From Eubacterium sp. (GTDB lineage: Bacteria; Bacillota; Clostridia; Lachnospirales; Lachnospiraceae), in assembly GCA_024690665.1 (NCBI GenBank), contig JAILOU010000007.1, positions 1 to 64,000 of the forward strand: a stretch of DNA of 64,000 nucleotides. The letters run 5' to 3'. Positions within the stretch are counted from its first letter, which is position 1; every line of letters begins with the position of its first letter. This document shows, piece after piece, positions 60,692 through 64,000 of this stretch. The notes below the pieces were generated by a model. That model ran no database searches and was not told the origin of the DNA. It saw only the letters and a program-made list of their open reading frames with translations. The position numbers and the translations under genes were made by a program.

Positions 60692-63600
60692 ATGATGCGT
60701 AATTATAAGATGTTAAGCGGTAACAGCGCTGCTGCCACAACCGCTTACGCTTTTACCGATTCCGCTTTTATCTATCCCATCACTCCGTCTTCTGATATGG
60801 CTGAGCAGATGAGCGAGTTTTCATTTCATAATAAAAAGAACTTATGGGGACAACCGGTAAGCATCAACCAGATGCAATCGGAGGCCGGCGTTGCCGGTGC
60901 CATGCACGGAGCTCTTTCAGCCGGAAGCCTCGCAACAACATTTACCTCTTCTCAGGGACTTTTATTAATGCTTCCTAATCTCTATAAGATTGCAGCAGAG
61001 CGATTGCCGGGTGTCTTTTATGTAGCCTCCCGCACAGTTGCGACACATGCCTTGTCAATCTTTGGAGATCATTCGGATATCTATGCGGTTCGCCAATGCG
61101 GCGCTCCCATCTTATGTGCCTCTAGTGTTCAGGAAGTCATCGATCTGTCTCCTGTGGCACATGTTTGTGCATTAATCGGACGTCTTCCATTTCTCTTCTT
61201 TTTTGATGGTTTTCGCACTTCTCACGAATTACAAAAGGTTGAGATATGGAGCGAGGATGATTTCGTTTCGATGATTCCACACGAGCAGATCTTAGATTAC
61301 AGAAATCACGCGCTGAATCCGAACCATCCTTATGTGATGGGTTCTTCGCAAAGTCCGGATATCTACTTTCAGCAGCGGGAAGCCTGTAATCTTGCTTACA
61401 CATCTCTGCCTGAGATTGTTTCTTATCAGATGGATATGATTAACCAAAAGCTCGGTACTTCTTATGCTCCATTTCATTACTATGGTGCACCGGACGCCGA
61501 ACATGTCATTGTGGCTATGGGATCTGTGACAGAAACTATTCGCCGGGCGGTTGACTCGCTTAACAAGCGTGATCATCGCGTCGGCATGATTCAGGTTCAT
61601 CTGTTTCGGCCTTTTAGTACTTCAAAGTTTTTATCTGCGCTTCCTGACTGTGTAAAGCGCATCAGTGTCTTAGACAAAGCCAAGGAACCAGGTAGCAGTG
61701 GAGAGCCTTTGTATCTGGATGTTCTTGCCGCCATTCACAATAAGCGCCCTGATGTTACGATTTATCGCGGCAGATATGGTCTTTCTTCTAAGGACACAAC
61801 ACCGGAGGATATTATTGCCGTTTTTTCCAATACAGATAAGGAAGAGTTTACACTTGGGATTCATGATGATGTTACGCATCTATCTCTTCCGTCTTCGCCA
61901 ATTGCAGCGGATTCATCTTCGGCTATCTGCGCTAAGTTCTGGGGATTTGGCTCTGACGGCTGCGTAAGTGCGTGCAAAAATGCCGCCACTGTAATCGGTG
62001 AGGGCTCTTCTTACTATGCGCAGTCTTACTCCGAGTATGATTCCAGAAAATCAGGTGGCCTTACGGTTAGTCACCTTCGCTATGACCATGCGCCGATTCG
62101 TGAACCTTATCTGATTCAACAGGCGGATTACGTTACTTGCAGCCATTTTGAGTATCTGCACCAATATCCTCTTGCCGAGGAACTAAAAGAAGGCGGCACC
62201 TTACTTGTTAGCTGTTCTTATTCTGCACAGCAGCTTATTAACAAATTGCCAGCTCACGTTCTTAAGATTCTAAGCAATAAAAAAGCACATCTATATACCA
62301 TAGATGCACATAAGATTTCAAAATCATCCGGCCTTGACGGGCATACCGGCATGGTGATTATGGCTGCCTTTTTTTCGCTTGCACAGATTCTGCCGATTGA
62401 GCAGTGTCATGAACTTTTAAAAAAGCAGGTTCTCAAAGAATATGGTGCAAAAGGTGATGACATCATCCAGCACAACTTCGCAGCAATTAAGGCGGCTGGC
62501 GATGCGCTTCATGAAATTACTCTGCCTGATAATCTACCTGTTACACATGGCGAGATAGAAAACGCGTCTCCGGCTGTAAAGGGCTCTTTTCTATTACAAA
62601 ACTACGTAAATAATATTCATAAACCAATGAATGCCAGATGCGGAAACCAGATTCCGGTCTCTTCTTTTATTCCTTATGCCAATGGCTCATGCCCGGTCGG
62701 CACAGCCTCCTATGACAAACGGGGTAACGCTGATTTTGTTCCGGTCTGGGATCCGCAGCGCTGTATTCAGTGTAACCAGTGTTCCTTTGTGTGTCCTCAT
62801 TCTGTCATAAGGCCGGTGGCCATGACTGAGCAGGAAGTGAAGGCAGCTCCTAATCCTGATCAGACCGCTTCTATGACCGGAATCAACCGGCTGTACTTTG
62901 CCGTTGTCATCTCGGTATTAGATTGTACCGGCTGTGCGGCATGTGTGCAGGCTTGTCCTTGTGCCAAAAAAGCGCTAAAACTGCAACGGCTTGATGAAGT
63001 TTCACACCTGCAGACACAATTTGACTACGCTGTATCGCTTCCTCAAAAAGAGGAAGTCTATAAGGTCTTTCGGCCTGACAGTGTCAAGGGCAGTCAGTTT
63101 AAAAAGCCTCTTATGGAATATCCGGGAGCCTGCGCCGGATGCGGTCAGACCCCTTATGTCCGGCTCTTAACCCAGCTGTTTGGAGAACGCATGATCATAG
63201 CCAACGCCACAGGTTGCTCTTCTATCTGGGGGAACTCGTCTCCTTCGGTTCCTTATACCAGGGCAGCCTCCGGCCGTGGCCCTGCGTGGTCCAACTCTTT
63301 GTTTGAGGATGCTGCAGAATATGGGTATGGAATGGCGATTGGTCATAATGACATCCGCGCTTCCCTTAAGGAGAAGCTGTCTGCCATCCTAAGCAGTAGC
63401 ACGCAAACAGAGCTGTGTGTAAGCGCCGGTGACTGGATTGCTACCTATTATGACGGCGAGAAGAACGAAGTTGCTTCCGCCCGTCTGATTGAGGTTCTCG
63501 CGCAGTCTGATGAGCCTGCCTGTCGTTACATATACGAGAGAAGAGAGTTTCTTTCTAAAAAATCGCACTGGATATTCGGCGGTGACGGCTGGGCTTACGA

Positions 63601-64000
63601 TATCGGCTTTGGAGGGCTCGACCAGGTACTTGCCAGCAGAGAAGATCTTAACATCCTGATTTTTGATAATGAAGTTTACGCCAATACCGGCGGTCAGCTT
63701 TCCAAATCTACGCCGCGGGGTGCCATCACACCATTTTCTTTAGACGGAAAACCAACTGCCAAAAAAGATCTTGCTTCGTATCTGATTGGTCTTGGTCATG
63801 TGTATGTTGCGCAGATTGCCATGGGTGCAGATATGAACCAGTGCATCAAAGCGATGGCAGAAGCGGAGCGCTATGCGGGGCCTTCTGTCCTTCTTGCATA
63901 CTCTCCTTGCACCTGCCACGGCATCAGACATTTTCGCTCTCATGCTCAGGAGGAAGAACGCCGGGCGGTACAAAGCGGACACTGGGCGCTGTTTCGTTAT
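60692..64000 (+). CDS. nifJ: Pyruvate:ferredoxin oxidoreductase, 3' truncated by window
   Basis: 1103 codons are present without a stop; full-length enzymes have about 1170-1200. It converts pyruvate, CoA and ferredoxin to acetyl-CoA, CO2 and reduced ferredoxin in the cytoplasm. Order of domains: the pyrimidine-binding domain (AFIYPITPSSDMAE; INQMQSEAGVAGAMHGAL), domain II (YYGAPDAEHVIVAMGSV), two 4Fe-4S motifs (CIQCNQCSFVCP near codon 690, CTGCAACVQACP near 747), and the TPP-binding domain (ACAGCGQTPY; GGDGWAYDIGFGG near 964; NEVYANTGGQLS). Start at ATG 60692 or 60695 behind AGGAGG. Divergent from the BMC operon. Confidence 0.95.
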   Translation, partial: MMRNYKMLSGNSAAATTAYAFTDSAFIYPITPSSDMAEQMSEFSFHNKKNLWGQPVSINQMQSEAGVAGAMHGALSAGSLATTFTSSQGLLLMLPNLYKIAAERLPGVFYVASRTVATHALSIFGDHSDIYAVRQCGAPILCASSVQEVIDLSPVAHVCALIGRLPFLFFFDGFRTSHELQKVEIWSEDDFVSMIPHEQILDYRNHALNPNHPYVMGSSQSPDIYFQQREACNLAYTSLPEIVSYQMDMINQKLGTSYAPFHYYGAPDAEHVIVAMGSVTETIRRAVDSLNKRDHRVGMIQVHLFRPFSTSKFLSALPDCVKRISVLDKAKEPGSSGEPLYLDVLAAIHNKRPDVTIYRGRYGLSSKDTTPEDIIAVFSNTDKEEFTLGIHDDVTHLSLPSSPIAADSSSAICAKFWGFGSDGCVSACKNAATVIGEGSSYYAQSYSEYDSRKSGGLTVSHLRYDHAPIREPYLIQQADYVTCSHFEYLHQYPLAEELKEGGTLLVSCSYSAQQLINKLPAHVLKILSNKKAHLYTIDAHKISKSSGLDGHTGMVIMAAFFSLAQILPIEQCHELLKKQVLKEYGAKGDDIIQHNFAAIKAAGDALHEITLPDNLPVTHGEIENASPAVKGSFLLQNYVNNIHKPMNARCGNQIPVSSFIPYANGSCPVGTASYDKRGNADFVPVWDPQRCIQCNQCSFVCPHSVIRPVAMTEQEVKAAPNPDQTASMTGINRLYFAVVISVLDCTGCAACVQACPCAKKALKLQRLDEVSHLQTQFDYAVSLPQKEEVYKVFRPDSVKGSQFKKPLMEYPGACAGCGQTPYVRLLTQLFGERMIIANATGCSSIWGNSSPSVPYTRAASGRGPAWSNSLFEDAAEYGYGMAIGHNDIRASLKEKLSAILSSSTQTELCVSAGDWIATYYDGEKNEVASARLIEVLAQSDEPACRYIYERREFLSKKSHWIFGGDGWAYDIGFGGLDQVLASREDLNILIFDNEVYANTGGQLSKSTPRGAITPFSLDGKPTAKKDLASYLIGLGHVYVAQIAMGADMNQCIKAMAEAERYAGPSVLLAYSPCTCHGIRHFRSHAQEEERRAVQSGHWALFRY

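Overview
The window looks like the chromosome of a motile, strictly anaerobic Clostridia member, most likely a Lachnospiraceae gut bacterium. The grounds are Firmicute-type AGGAGG ribosome binding sites, a FliW/CsrA/flagellin control module, several sigma28-type promoters, a glycyl-radical microcompartment locus and a pyruvate:ferredoxin oxidoreductase. No rRNA, tRNA, CRISPR array, insertion sequence or prophage gene was seen.

Left part (1-26.4 kb). A truncated secreted protein is followed by a FliD-like protein and an extensive surface or flagellar glycosylation region. It holds two GT2-TPR glycosyltransferases, five CgeB/DUF3880-like glycosyltransferase paralogues, a DUF4422 protein, a CBS-cupin fusion, a TagD-like cytidylyltransferase and a TPR/alkaline-phosphatase-superfamily protein. 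It also holds NeuB, a NeuA-HAD fusion for a CMP-activated nonulosonic acid, and a Maf/DUF115 flagellin glycosyltransferase. A ten-gene Mrp-type cation/proton antiporter operon (5.3-13.1 kb) interrupts the region. It has three NuoL/M/N-like subunits and a split MrpA.

Centre (26.4-39.5 kb). This is the late flagellar block, all on the minus strand: flgM-flgN-flgK2-flgK1-flgL-fliW-csrA, then flaG-fliD-fliS-(fliT-like), then two 272-residue flagellins. Sigma28-like motifs precede flgM, flaG and both flagellins. One also precedes neuB, which would couple sugar synthesis to late flagellar assembly. One flagellin leader has a CsrA-type GGA-loop hairpin and the other does not. An exonuclease III/SDR pair follows (39.7-41.4 kb).

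Right part (41.5-60.4 kb). This is a twenty-gene bacterial microcompartment locus on the minus strand. The signature enzyme is a B12-independent glycyl-radical diol dehydratase with its activase, so the substrate is probably 1,2-propanediol or glycerol rather than choline. Around it are shell proteins (PduA-, PduB-, PduT-, PduU/EutS- and EutN-like, plus a BMC-H protein with a long K/E/P repeat tail), the aldehyde dehydrogenase PduP, the phosphotransacylase PduL and the alcohol dehydrogenase PduQ. The rest are PduS, EutJ, EutP/PduV, a flavoprotein-like protein, an aquaglyceroporin relative, a dedicated MetK and a PocR-type sensor kinase with an AraC-type response regulator. Aldehyde made inside the shell would be disproportionated to alcohol and acyl-phosphate, with CoA and NAD recycled internally. 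Three oddities stand out: a second aldehyde-dehydrogenase homologue with His in place of the catalytic Cys, an encapsulation-peptide-like insert inside the dehydratase, and the repeat-tailed shell protein. A divergent, 3'-truncated PFOR gene (nifJ) ends the window.
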